A program made the position numbers and the translations under genes. Below, one piece after another: positions 48,103-61,030 of a stretch of DNA of 64,000 bases. This DNA is from Sclerotinia nivalis (lineage: Eukaryota; Ascomycota; Leotiomycetes; Helotiales; Sclerotiniaceae). A model generated the notes under the pieces. It was not told the origin of the DNA, made no database searches, and saw only the letters and a program-made list of their open reading frames with translations. The stretch is taken from contig JAPEIS010000004.1 in NCBI GenBank assembly GCA_029531795.1, positions 2,790,001-2,854,000 on the forward strand, in the 5' to 3' direction. Positions within the stretch are counted from its first letter, which is position 1; every line of letters begins with the position of its first letter.

Positions 48103-48983
48103 GACACTCCAGAGAGATGAAAGGATATGGAGGATAAGAAAGAATATAGGAGGTTTGTGAGTTAGGTGCGAAAATGAGAAAATTGTTGTATTGAAAATTA
48201 GTAAGACCAGGTAAGGGTTGAGTTGAGGATACGGGGGAGGGAGAGGGAATGGGAGATCCCATGTAAGATCTTATAATCAAATTCAATCACACCAACACAA
48301 ATCACACTTCACCAAATTCACACACAATAAAAATTGCCTTCGAATATCTTAATTCATTTCTTAATCTTGTTCTTGGTCTCAAGCACTTTACTTTATCCGA
48401 CCGCTCACATGCATGCTTCTCCAGTGTCCTATGACAGTGCCCACCAGATATCTTTATCCATCGATACCAATCTCCATAACTCAAGTCGTAGCCGCATGAA
48501 TCATATGCTCCAGCATCTCCTTCAATCCATAAATCTCCTTTCTTTCCTTTACATCATGGAAATTGTGTGAAGAATCTAGCATCAATCATCCTCGAAACTT
48601 CATCCTTCGCAAATAAATTAGAAAACCCGCAAACAACATGAGTGATATGACTTTTTTGAATCCATCCGTGCCGATAGAAAAGTGTGATAGCAAAGGCCAA
48701 ACTCTAAAACTCAGATATGAAGCAACGCAACATAAGACTCCAAAAGAGGAGTAGGTATTTTTTTTCAAAAGGAAATAGAAGAACGAAAAGGCGACATGTT
48801 TTTGACTGTCGCGTAAGTCGGTACAATTATACAAAGAAGTTGTCTCTCTCGTAATCATTCAATCAGATTCCTAGCCTTCGAAAATCCCTCCAGGGTATTA
48901 TCATTTCGTCATAGCTTCTGATCGTAGATGTGTAGAATGGTCGCCCTCAATGTAATTCATGTGCCGTGCATCAAGCACTTAAT

Positions 48984-50195
48984 TTATTCTTGGCCGAAAG
49001 CCTTCTTTCTCAAAGGGCAATCAAGCTTCTCGTGACCCTCTTGCTTACATTCGTAGCATCGACGAGCCTCAGAGGTCTCTTGGCTGCAGTCACGGGACAA
49101 GTGACCAACCTAAAAGCTTTATTAGTATACCAGTTGAATGAATGTTGTATGTAGAGATAACTTACTTCACCACAGTTGTAGCACTTTTGACCTTGGGTGC
49201 AGTCACGGGAAAGATGTCCGTAACCACCGCAAGAGAAGCAGGTTTGGCTTCCTTGACGGGCCCCGCCACCGAATCCACCACCGTAACCACCTTGGTTACC
49301 TCCGTAACCTTGGTTTCCACCATAACCACCAGCCTCTGGGCAGTTACGGGCAATGTGGCCAATCTTGGAGCACTGTAAAAGCAGAGAGTTAGGAACAGAT
49401 CATATACTCGGAGTGGTGAACCTTACCTTGTAGCATTGTTGTCCGCCACCACCTCCGTATCCGCCACCGTATCCACCACCACGGCCAGCACCCTCAGTTG
49501 GTGGGTTGGAGCAGTCCTTGGAGATGTGTCCGGAAGTACCGCACTAAAAAGAATGTTAATGAATTTTCTTCGATTGAACTTTGTGAAAGTAGAGACTTAC
49601 TCTGTAGCAGACCTTCTCCTTTGGTCCCTCTGGGCAATCACGGCTCAAATGACCTGGGTCTGAATGTTTGTCAATATGCTGTTGTGTTGTTGGCATAAGG
49701 GTAATATCTTACTGTCGCAGTTGTAGCACTTGGCTGGTCCACGGCTTGGGCATTCACGGGCTTGGTGACCTTCGTTTCCGCCTAAAGTTTTTATCAGCTT
49801 GAATTCTAAAATTGAATCAATTCATCTTGGTATGATGTGCCGAAGATGATATGCAATGGTAACTCGAGGCAGGCAATTTTTTCATGCATTGTTTGTTGGT
49901 GCAGAAATTTAGTTGCAGAGTTTTCGGTTGATTCAAGTCCAAAACATCATCCACAGGTTTCCAAGCAGATGATGATATCGAAATAGTATCCGAAGAAGGT
50001 ATCCATCCTTGTAGTTATAATCATATTCTTGGTTTGATTCGAGGGTTGAAAAGTCGAATTTGGATGAAGATGGAAGTTGTTTGTCTTGTGGAATGAAGGT
50101 AAAAGGATCTGATCCAACTCACAGGTGAAGCATCCACGTCCACCACCACCACCACCACCACCACCACCACCTTGTTGAGCTCCGAAAGAATCCAT
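48984..50195 (-). CDS. GIS2: Seven-zinc-knuckle CCHC protein (Gis2/CNBP/Byr3 type)
   Basis: Six exons (50195-50123, 49781-49713, 49659-49601, 49543-49427, 49372-49166, 49109-48984) encode 216 residues; introns are 341, 53, 57, 54 and 56 nt. The protein starts MDSFGAQQ, then a run of 11 glycines, then seven C-x2-C-x4-H-x4-C knuckles: CFTCGNEGHQAREC, CYNCDNPGHLSRDC, CYRCGTSGHISKDC, CYKCSKIGHIARNC, CFSCGGYGHLSRDC, CYNCGEVGHLSRDC and CYECKQEGHEKLDC. Three knuckles are split by introns. A G/Y/Q-rich linker separates knuckles 4 and 5. Homologues bind single-stranded nucleic acid and associate with translating mRNA. The acceptor chosen for exon 3 (ATTCAG before ACCCAGG) is the one that restores the knuckle spacing. 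The first intron is six times longer than the others and may carry regulatory sequence. Confidence 0.95.
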
Positions 50196-52983
50196 TACGA
50201 CTGGAAAGTTTTGTGATTTCTATAAGTGATCGAGTACCGGTTAGTCTTTCCCGTCCATCAAGGTAATAATTGAGGCTTAATGACTGAATTGATAGATATA
50301 TTTGAAGGGATTTCAAGATCGAAGTGGGATGAGGTGGGGTTGAACAAACAGATAAACAATGCAACAAACAATAGCTTACAGTTCTGATTGATTGATAGAA
50401 TTGATGAAGTTGTCTTTAAAAAGGGATGATTGAGAATTTGAAATAACAAAGTCTCTTGAGTATTTTGACGTTGAAGAGTTTTTATCGAGTAAAGGAATTT
50501 CCAAAGAAAAAGATGAAATCTTTGTGTAAGGTTTTGGAAAGCACCAAATTCTACCAAAGCTTCTTCCCTTATCCCTCCCTAGTAACCTTATATTTTTTCT
50601 CGGCTGTAACTTTTCAAATGTGCGTGGCGTAGTGGTGCTTGAGGTTTAGTGGGGCATGTAGCCTTTTTACAGGCCTTTTAACAGGCCTGCAAGATTTTCA
50701 AAAGTTTGGGGTCAGCGAATCAAAATGAATCTTGAAATGAAATTGATCGAGGGGGCTGAGAGGGGTTATCTGGAATGGAAACAATTCAACAAGGGCTTCC
50801 AATTTATTTTACAATTTGAGAAGAGCGGTCAAAGTAGCTATACCGTATACTTCCGTAAGTATATGTATACTATGTGCCGACCACAATACCGAAATACCTC
50901 AATGTATATCACAGTTATCGGTACTTTTCATCCTCTCCATCCTCTCTCCATCCTCTCTCCATCATGTAAGGGTCCGTTTGGTCCGGGGCTCGAAGTAACC
51001 TTAAAAAATTCCCGTACGGTCAAGTACGGTACAGTACCTAGGTATGTAAGTTACTAGTTGCTTTAGAGAAGGTGGTGGTAGAATGAACCGAATATCCATC
51101 CTATCGAAAGATACCTACCGAATAAACCGATCAACAACCGCTTGACTCCAAAAGCAGCACACCTTACACCAGTTTTCAATATCGAAAGATGCATTTCATA
51201 AGATTCATCAATTGGATCAAAGATGATGCATTGTAACATTGTACTGCTGTATTGCTGGGTGTCTAACTATATAAATCTCACTGACATGTCTCGAATACAG
51301 CAAAATCAATTGTCCATATTACCTAGGCACATACTCGTGTTCCATTCGAATAGCATTCTTCATCATCTACTTGTTCCCCAGATACAGATATATTAAAAGA
51401 CCCTTGATGATCATGACGGGCAGGTACATCTGGGGTTACGGATTACAACATATCTAATCTCTAACACAACCGGGTTCTTTTGATAGGTTCCCCGAAGCTT
51501 CGGTATCCCATATCCCATTCTTGACAGCGACAACTGTTCGTCACACTTCCCATAAATAGAAGTGGTTGACATCTTACATCTTCGTCGTACATGTCATTGT
51601 CAATACTTTGCACAATTTGCACCCGAGAGATATGAGTGTAAGACTGTAAGTAAGGGATTACTTGGCGGGATATTCATTACCGGTATTTGCCCTATTCCTC
51701 GGGTCTTGAAGTAAAACGGTGTGGGGAAGGTTACGGAGTACACACTTCCTTTTCTAACAAAGGCAGAGAGAATTGTTCCGAGGATATCATATAAATTGGG
51801 AAAGGTGTCTAACGAGACGGGATCGGTATGAAGAAGATATTAGGTAGGTACCTTTTGGGTAAACAAGTCTATTCCAAAGTAAAGCGTTGCTCAATGGTAT
51901 GGGGGAAGGGTTCAGGGTTACCCATTTCCTTCACTAACATGACAAAAGAGGGGTTGTTCCCGAGGAAATAATACAACACACTGTGGAAGGTTCCTCAGGA
52001 TGAGATCGAGATGCGGTTTAATGATATCGATACATGAAGAGGATAACTACTTTATTTGGGTAAATATCCGTAATTCGTATCAACATACCAGAATAGTACA
52101 CCGAGAACGCATGGTGATATGGATGGAAAGGTTAAGGTGATTTGAACAACTCCTTGTGGAGCCTTTGAAAGACAGTCAAGTCTCGTCTCGCAGTTCACAG
52201 TTCACAGTTCATCTGTTCAAAGTCCCTTGAAGTTCAAATTCATGCAGCCATTATATAAAAACCTCCAGTTTGAGCTTATGAACCAATTAAATTCAGAGAA
52301 AAATACTAATATCACGATGGCTTTCACTCCATTCACTCTTCAAATCAGTTACCTCGAATGATTTGCTAATTGGTTGGTTGTAAGATTTATTATTATCCCG
52401 GATGACCTCCTCATCTTGTTTCTTCGAATTTATTAAACGTATTCAAGGGGTCGCGAGGTTTGCCCCGGCGACGCGACTGTCAACATTAAAATATTACTGA
52501 CAGTTTCCCTGAGACCTTGTGCCACATCACCTGAATTATTTACGAAATTCAGTACAATCTCTAAACTTGATAAGCTTCACTTACAACATTCATTTCATTA
52601 CCGTACCTATTGTCTTACTCCAACTAATACTCCTAAATATTCCGTATCATTATTTCAAGAAACAAACATTATCAGGGCCCATTCATACATAGATTGCCGG
52701 GTACTGAATTTATAAGAAACCTAAAAAAAAAAAGCAAAATAATTCCGCAGTTCCTATTAACGACGTCAGACGATAACAACAATGATAACCACGATATCCT
52801 GATCAACTCAACGACATCCTTTTCTCTTTCGATGACTCAACTTGAGTCTCATTATTTTATTGGACATTTGTCTATTCGACCGCAGTATTCGATCCCCTAA
52901 ATCAAACAATACTTGTCAGAAATCGCGGCTGTGAAAGGAGGACTTCACAAAAGGACGACCTGGACCGTTGAACATCTGCAAAG
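50196..52983. other. Divergent promoter region between zinc-knuckle and kinesin genes
   Basis: The two genes start in opposite directions from this 2.8-kb gap, so both promoters lie here. No coding sequence is seen. It contains CCATCCTCTCT repeats near 50935-50963, an AGTTCAC triple near 52193-52210 and a degenerate duplication at about 51718-52012. Confidence 0.5.
51718..52012. repeat. Degenerate direct duplication, period about 180 bp
   Basis: About 51718-51830 and 51896-52012 align by eye. Both have GGTRTGGGGGAAGG-like starts, then CTTCCTTTTCTAACA versus TTTCCTTCACTAACA, then TTGTTCC(C)GAGGA, ATAATACA-like AT segments, GGAAAGGT versus GGAAGGTT, and GAGATCG near the end. Identity is partial, so the duplication is old. 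Confidence 0.5.
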
Positions 52984-55900
52984 ATGGCGCCCGGTGGTGG
53001 AGGAAACATTAAAGTCGTTGTGCGGTGTAGGCCGTTCAACAGCAGAGGTATGCGGTGATATGTTATCAAACCCCATTCTTGTGTCAGTACTGATACCTCG
53101 GGATAGAGATCGATCGCGGAGCAAAATGTATTGTGCAAATGAAAGATGCGCAAACGATCATCACACCACCAGAGGGACATGAGGCGAAAACAAGAGATGC
53201 AAAGGGTGGGAAGGGGGATACGGGGCAGAAGGTTTTCGCATTCGATCGTTCATACTGGTCTTTCGACAAGAATGATCCGAGTTACGCAGGACAAGACAAT
53301 CTCCATACGGACTTGGGAAAACCACTTTTGGATAATGCCTTTCAGGGTTACAACAACTGTATCTTCGCATATGGTCAAACGGGTTCAGGAAAATCTTACT
53401 CGATGATGGGATATGGGAAAGACGCAGGTGTTATCCCAAAGATTTGTCAAGATATGTTCGAAAGGATAGGAGAATTACAGAAGGACAAGAATTTGAAATG
53501 CACCGTCGAGGTATCATATCTGGAAATTTACAACGAGCGAGTACGAGATCTTCTAAACCCATCGACAAAAGGCAATCTAAAAGTTCGAGAACATCCCTCC
53601 ACTGGACCATATGTGGAAGACTTGGCGAAACTGGTTGTGAGCAGCTTTCAGGAGATTGAGAACTTGATGGACGAAGGAAACAAAGCTCGTACAGTCGCAG
53701 CTACGAACATGAATGAAACCTCTAGTAGAAGTCATGCTGTCTTCACTCTAACTCTGACTCAGAAACGTTTGGATGTGGAGACAAAGATGGCAATGGAAAA
53801 GGTCGCGAAAATTAGTTTGGTCGATTTGGCAGGTTCCGAACGAGCAAATTCTACTGGTGCAACTGGAGCGCGACTGAAAGAAGGTGCTGAGATTAATAGA
53901 TCTCTATCGACACTTGGTAGGGTAATTGCTGCGCTGGCCGACTTATCTGAAGGAAAGAAGAAGAAAGTGGGAAAGGGGAACCAAGTTCCATACCGAGACA
54001 GTGTTTTGACTTGGCTTCTGAAGGATTCTCTGGGAGGAAATAGTATGACAGCTATGATTGCAGCCATTAGTCCTGCAGATATAAATTTCGATGAAACTCT
54101 GAGTACCTTGAGATATGCCGATAGTGCAAAGAGAATCAAGAATCACGCAGTTGTGAACGAGGATGCGAATGCTCGTATGATCCGTGAGTTGACAGAAGAA
54201 TTGGCTCAGCTGCGGGGTAAATTGACAGGTGGTGGTGGCGGCGGTGGAGAAGTAGGTCCAGCGGATGAAGTCTATGCAGAGGGTACGCCTCTAGAGAAAC
54301 AAATGGTCACAATCGTTTCATCGGATGGTGCTGTGAAAAAAGTATCAAAAGCGGAAATTACCGAACAACTCAATCAAAGCGAAAAACTCTACTCAGATCT
54401 CAATCAGACTTGGGAGGAGAAATTACAAAAAACTGAAGAAATTCACAAAGAGCGAGAAGCGGCCCTGGAAGAATTGGGTATCAGCATCGAAAAGGGTTTT
54501 GTTGGATTACATACACCAAAGAAGATGCCCCATCTTGTGAATTTGTCGGATGATCCACTACTAGCAGAATGTCTTGTCTACAACCTCAAACCTGGGATGA
54601 CTACCGTTGGCAACGTTGATTCCACTGCAGCTCATGCTGCGGAAATTCGGCTGAATGGTACTCGTGTATTACACGAGCATTGCATTTTTGAGAATGGCCC
54701 TGATAATGTGGTAACTCTTGTGCCAAATGAAGGGGCAGCAGTAATGGTTAACGGGCAAAGAGTCGAAAAGCCAACTCGATTGAGAAGTGGTTATAGGGTT
54801 ATTCTTGGTGATTTTCATATCTTCAGGTTCAATAACCCGACAGAAGCTCGAGCGGAGCGTGCAGAACAGAGCCTTCTACGACACTCCGTCACTGCCAATC
54901 AACTGGAAAATATAAAAGATTGGGACAAATTCTCACCTTCTTCTACCCCTCGACCGGCTCATGATCGGACATTCAGCAAAGCTATCTCCGATCTTGATCT
55001 TGACGGCAGTAGTCGAGCAGATTCTCCAGCGCCTGGACGTGGTCTTTCTGATTGGTCACTGGCAAGACGCGAGGCGGCTGGGGCTATTTTAGGAACTGAT
55101 CAAAAAATCGCAGGTTTATCCGACGAAGAGCTCAATGTTTTATTTGAGGATGTTCAAAGAGCAAGAGCTGAACGTGCAACTGCAAATATGGAGGATGACC
55201 TGGACTCTGTGACTTCGTATCCTATGCGAGAAAAGTACCTTTCAAATGGTACCTTGGATAATTTCTCTTTGGACACTGCACTGACCATGCCATCGACACC
55301 AAAGCAAGGAGAAGTAGAGGACAAGATGCGTGAAGTTAGGGAAGAGATGCAAGTCCAATTAGAAAAGCAAAGAGAAGAATTCCAAGAGCAACTTGAGACA
55401 GCCAAAAGCGCAAATGTCGAGGTTGAAGAGATCAAGAAGGAAAAAGTCAGGATGGAAGAGACGCTGAAAGAAGTGAAAGAGGAGATGCTCAAACAATTGG
55501 AGATTCAACGAAAAGAATATGAGGAGAAATTGCAAGAGTTAACTCCAGTTAAGTCCGGCCCAGACGGACCACCTCCACTATCAGAGAGAGAAATTGCGGT
55601 TGCGGAGAAAGTTGCAAAACATTGGCAAGGACGAAGATACGTTCGGATGGCCGAAGCTGTTTTCCAAAATGCAGCAATTCTGAAGGAAGCACAAATAATG
55701 AGTCACGAAATGGATGAAAATATTGTTTTCCAGTTTACTGTTGTTGACATAGGGCACGCTTTATGCTCATCTTATGATATGGTTCTTAATGATATAGAGG
55801 GAGATGATTTTCATCTTGAAGATGCAACCAAGCCTTGCATCGGCGTTCGGGTTATAGATTACAGGAATAGTGTGGTTCATCTATGGAGTCTGGATAAACT

Positions 55901-58535
55901 TCAGGATCGAGTTCGTGTGATGCGACAAATGCATCAGTACCTTGATCGACCGGAATATCTTCAACACTTTCGACTCGATAATCCATTTATGGAAACCTGT
56001 ATGCCACAGTACACACATGTCGGAGATGTAGAGGTTCCTCTATCAGCAGTTTTTGAGAGTCGAGTTCAGGATTTTACCCTTGATGTTCTCTCACCATTTA
56101 CAATGCACGCCATTGGTATCATCAAGCTTTCGTTAGAACCATCTTCAGCAAGAGCTCCTTCAAATACCTTGAAATTTAATGTTGTTATGCATGAAATGAT
56201 CGGATTTGCTGAGCGGGAAGGAACAGAAGTTCATGGTCAATTGTTCATACCTCCCGCTTCCAATGAAAGTGGTGTTACAACAACTCAGATGATTAAGGAT
56301 TTTGATGAAGGTCCAATTCGATTCGAAAGTGTTCATAGTATGAGTGTTCCGATGTTTGGTCCCACAGATGTTTCTCTTCGTGTGGCTATCTTCGCCAAAG
56401 TTTCATCAATGCATCTGGACAAACTTTTGAGTTGGGATGATATGCGAGATAATGTCCCACAGCTTAAAAAGAAGCGTAAAGGCGCTCGTATATCGGAGTC
56501 ACAGTTCTATTCTGAAGAAAGGCATGATGTATTTGCCAGGGTTCAAATACTGGAACTAGCAGAAAATGGTGATTATCCCCCGGTTGAAGTGATTCAAACG
56601 AGCGAGCTTGACCAAGGAACTTTTCAAATTCATCAAGGTTTACAGCGTAGGATTGTCGTCAATTTGACACATAACTCCGGTGATGCTTTACCTTGGTCAG
56701 ACGTCACTGGTTTACGCGTAGGACGAATTCAACTCGTTGATCATATTGGGAAAAGTCCAGATCTCAGCTCTTCTTCTACTCCGCCCCTTTACCTTAAATT
56801 ACTTTCCAAGCCCATTGTCAAAGCTAATCTGAACGGCACTAGCAATGTTACCATTGTTGGGAAATGGGATTCTAGTGCCCATGAGTCTTTGCTCCTTGAT
56901 CGAGTCACAGCAGATAAATACAAAGTTCAAATGTCCCTGGCATGGGATGTAAGATCTGGCAAACTATCTCGTCCAATGACTTTCACTATGGATGTTTGCT
57001 CTCAAATAATGTCACGTAATTATGTTCGCTCTACATCAATGTTTGCATCATTATTTCAAAGCGTTCGAATCGTTCATTCTATGACGGGTATTTACTCTAT
57101 ATCGGTTCGTCCAATGGCTGTGAAAAGAGCGGGTGATTTGTGGAGGATGAATACGTCAGAAGACTATGTAAAGGGTGAAGAAGCTCTCACGAATTGGACA
57201 CCTAGAGGTGTTAGCTTGGTTAAAGATTTTATCGCGGCAAGAAGAAGGAGGCAAAGGTTGGCAGAATTAGATGCGGCGCAGCCATTATTGAACCGCATTG
57301 CATCACTACCAGTGCCAAAACCAATAGCCGCTCCATCAATGCCACCGGTTACCGACCTAGACCCAGCTGAAATACCACTTCCAGCAAGTCCTCCGGCTAC
57401 AGATGGAGAGTTTCCACTGTCGATAGATGAGGCATTCCCGTCATCCATGAACGAAGATATTGCACCTACAAATGGAGACGTTCAAATCAAAGATGAGATC
57501 ATTGAAAATGCCGAAGTCTTAATGGACGCCGATTCCATTCCTCATGATCAAAGCAAAGAACAAGAACAACCCCAGAATCAATCCGAATACAATCCTCACC
57601 AAATCGCTCTTCTCCAAAAATTTACTAAATTATTTCATCTGTGTCGCGACCCATCAACAACCATCCTCACACCCACTAATGTCGAACCACCTATAAATGG
57701 CTCTCCAGCTCCTTCCCTCTTACATACATCCTCTTTCACATCCAATACATCCCGCTCAATCTCTCCTCGACCATTAAACTTCTCAAATTCACTTCACCCT
57801 TCAACGGCCAATTCACGTCAAACCTCCCGATCTCGGCGAACATCTAGATCTCGTCAAACATCTCCTGTTCCCCACGCCCATCCTAATCCTCTTATACCCC
57901 AACATCTCGCAACTATCTCTCAAATCAAGAAAAACCCTACTCTAATTAAGGGTGGATATCTACTAGTCCCTTCGGCCGATAGCACAAAATGGATACGAAG
58001 GTTTGTTGAACTTCGACGTCCATACCTTCATATCCACGCAGTTGGCGGCCCCAATAGCGGCGAAGAAATAAATGTCGTTGGACTTCGAAATGCGCGTGTA
58101 GATCATAGTCCCGAAATCGCCAAACTACTTCGAAATTCAAGTCAGAATTCTAGTAGGACTAGTAGTCCGGGTGCAGCTCAGCAGACTAGTTGGAGTAATG
58201 GTATAGGAGGGATTTATGGAGGAAGAGTTAGGAGTGGAAGTACGAATAGTATTATGGGATATGGTGGAAGGGTTAATGGCAATGCAAATGGGGAAAGAGG
58301 GAGGGAAATTGAGGAGACAGTTTTTGCGGTTTATGGGACAAATAATACGTGGTTGTTTAGGGCAAGGAATGAGAGGGAAAAGGTGGAGTGGATTTGGAAG
58401 ATTGATCAGGGGTATTTTAGTAGTGGTGGAAGGGGTGGGAATGGGAATGGAAATGGTGGAGGAAGAGATGATGGGAGTGGAAGTCCGGGGAGTGATGATG
58501 TAGATATGGATGGAGAGGATTATTTGGCAGATTAA
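52984..58535 (+). CDS. Kinesin-3 (Unc-104/KIF1A type) motor protein
   Basis: Exon 1 (52984-53047) and a single 5.4-kb exon (53107-58535), joined over a 59-nt intron, encode 1830 residues. The motor domain covers about 1-365. It starts with GGGGNIKVVVRCRPFNSRE and has P-loop GQTGSGKS at 111-118, switch I NMNETSSRSHAVF and switch II DLAGSERANSTGA. A neck and coiled coil follow, then an FHA domain (about 500-603), a charged coiled coil (about 750-840), the KIF1B-type region starting near HWQGRRYVRMAEAV, a kinesin-associated C-terminal region (about 1100-1420), a disordered S/P-rich part, and a PH domain at about 1629-1789 (KGGYLLVPSADSTKWIRRFV). This is the domain order of long-range vesicle and early-endosome transporters acting towards microtubule plus ends. 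The PH domain should bind phosphoinositides on cargo. The tail ends in G/N repeats. Confidence 0.95.
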
Positions 58536-60549
58536 TTGTTTTGCCGTTACTTCTTTGAGGCATCGGGCATATAAAAATATGAGATGAGGAGATAGAAAGA
58601 AGAGACGAGAAAGAAGGAGAGAAGAGAGAAGAGAAAATTAGATATAATGTTGGATGGATGTCAAAATACATCATTGCACATTAGATTAGGTCACATTAGA
58701 CAGTCTAGATTACACTTACACTTACTTACATTACACCTACAGGATTAGGTACGATACCCATGTTCCTTTCTTAATTTTAAACTTTTATACATTCCATTGT
58801 ATTATCTATTTCTATTTGCAAAAGACGGAATCCATTTGAGATGTTATAAAAAGTATTATGAAGAATTGTGATGGTCAGCTTGTCTTTAGAATGTTGTATA
58901 CGAGCTTTGAGTCCGGCCCCTCGACGCCTGAAAAATAATTCGCATCGCTGCCACTCCTCGAATGATTTTTTAAGGCACCTCAAAACCTATTTCGCAGCTC
59001 GTCCTCCGGAGGAATAATTATATCATTTGAAAGCCCTAATTCTTATAATTATTTCACTATTATTATTTTTCAATTTATTCAATTATTTCTCGATTTGTAC
59101 TAAATTTAAAGAATTTCGAAAGGTTACACGTGATATTTCAAAAAAAAGTTCATAGGTGTGCATTGACCACCTGTGTTTTTAAGTGTTTTTGTAGTATGAA
59201 AGGTTAGATATATCCCCTTATCCTCGTTAAGCGTAGATGAATTCATTGGTAAACAGATTCTTTGGTAAACTCGTGAGAGGAGGAGGGATTAGGATTGATA
59301 TACACATATATTGCGTTTTGATTCCTATCTTGGTTAAAATAACTTTACATGACTCGTAAGACAAAACCGCGTATCGAGATGCTTTGACACAGTCATGCTT
59401 CTCATGCAGGAAGATGATGTATGTAGATAGATGTCTGATAATATATCGACAGAGGCAAGTCACTAATTACTTTCAGACGCTCCTGCCCAAAAAGACGATC
59501 CTCAACCTAATACGTTTCCTTCGCATTCTTCAACTTCGGTCGGTAAACCATTGCAACTTAATCAGCCGGAAGCAGAGAGTAATCCCACTTTTAACCTACC
59601 TTCTCCAGAAAACGTAATCGTTGTATAAAGCGATTGATCTAATTGAAGAGAGGAGCTTCATCAAGAAAAGGAAATCGATATGGTTGGTCATTTCCCCTTG
59701 TCCAGCTTCAACCGTCTATTATTCATTTTATCATGTATAGGTGAGGGTGTATGGCGTGCTTGGGAATACCTACCTATCTGACAAGTTTTGGATTGGATGC
59801 AGAGGGGTATGTATGGGCGAAAATATTGATATATGTATGTAAATGTGCGAAAGGCACAGATACAGAGAGACGGATAATCGCACACGTGGGGTTTAAACAC
59901 ATTATTCATATACAACCTTTTAGCTCAATCGTTTCACTATCGTTTAGTAATTTCCTTACCTGGAGATAATTCTTCATGACGCCGTTTCATACAAGTCACA
60001 AGCAAGAGATGCAAAACAGGTAAACAAGCGAGGAGAGATGGGGATTGATCGTGAATGCCCACTCGGGATGAAATTATACTTATGGTACTTATAGGAGAAA
60101 TGACAGTTATGATTCAATCTGCTAGAGCATGAAGAAACATACAAGAAACAAAACATATAGAATCAGGAAGCACCTATGAAAATACATCAGAAAGCCTACA
60201 TGCTCACCTAACAAAACCAGTACCAAACATCACGTTTTTATAATGGAAAACCATAAAATATTCAAACAATAAGACTATGAAGGTCTTATTCACGAATGAG
60301 TTGTGATATCCTGACAAAAAGACCATTCTCAACATGCGCTTTTGTCTATCAATTTTGATCCGTTGAAATATCCCAACCGCGAAGAGAATATGAAATCCAT
60401 CCATCGGTTCAATCTATCCATCGTAGCCATCCCATCATCAATACCATCAGCATTCCCAGAATCGCCAATAAAGTTCTTGTTCATGTCAAAAGAAAGCCAA
60501 TCTTGTCTTCCCCTCCAATCCCATGCCCATTCAACAATGAACGCACAAT
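58536..60549. other. Intergenic region, no gene seen
   Basis: The first 200 bases are purine-rich (GAGAAGAGAGAAG) and are probably the kinesin 3' UTR. Repeated TTACACTTACACTTAC lies near 58705-58735. The remainder has short frames only. Both flanking genes end here. Confidence 0.5.
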
Positions 60550-61030
60550 TTAATAACATCCACAGCTCAAAAATCCACTAGCATGATACCACTTCCCACC
60601 ATCCATAACCCCGGTTCCAATACAAACACCTTTACTCTCCTCGCCCTCCTTCTTAACCCCCAAATCATACTTCTCAGTAACCTGACCACTACAATCCGTA
60701 ACGCCCTTCCAGAGACTATACGTACACTTTGTGTCTGCAGGGAAAAGCAGGATGCCTTGCGTATTGATATTGACGCAAGAGCCCGAGGTGATGTTGCCGG
60801 AAGCGACGTTGATGCCGCATTGAGTGGGGGATTGGTAGCCTTGGTAGTAGTCTTGCTTGGTGGTGATGGTGGAGCAGGTAGAGCTGGCGGATGTGGTGGT
60901 TTGGGGGGTTGGGACAGGGGAGGCGAGGATGGTGGTGAGGAGGGTGAGAGGGAGGATTGTCTGGGGTGGTTGTTAGTAGAGGTTATGGGGATGAAGTAGG
61001 ATAGGAAAGAGGACATACTGTGAAGAGCAT
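60550..61030 (-). CDS. Small secreted eight-cysteine protein
   Basis: A 12-nt first exon (61030-61019, MLFT) joins over a 58-nt intron (GTATGT donor, CTAAC branch, CCCCAG acceptor) to exon 60960-60550, giving 140 residues. The N-terminus MLFTTILPLTLLTTILASPV is a clear signal peptide with a likely cleavage after it. The mature part has eight cysteines, in STCSTI, TQCGIN, GSCVNI, TKCTYS, TDCSGQ, GVCIGT and the terminal SCGCY. It is rich in G, T, S and Y and has one N-glycosylation site (NITS). No enzyme motif is seen. Size, secretion signal and even cysteine count fit fungal effector candidates or small wall-associated proteins. The real frame lacks an internal ATG near its start, so simple ORF finding reports a different, proline-rich frame here that is antisensical as protein. 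Confidence 0.82.

Larger units (their letters stand above)
45959..48983. other. AT-rich 3-kb intergenic region
   Basis: This region lies between the MFS stop and the zinc-knuckle gene stop and has no recognisable gene. From about 46.7 to 47.8 kb it is markedly AT-rich, with TATATATA runs and a 24-base poly-A tract at 47672-47695. Three 12-bp tandem units lie at 48067-48102. Confidence 0.5.

Noticed and set aside
53161..54146. Antisense frames in the kinesin motor region
   Set aside because: The + strand frame contains all motor motifs; the antisense frames have none.
60567..61016. 149-codon - strand frame rich in proline and serine
   Set aside because: It is the wrong frame of the secreted eight-cysteine gene; the spliced frame has a signal peptide and regular cysteines.
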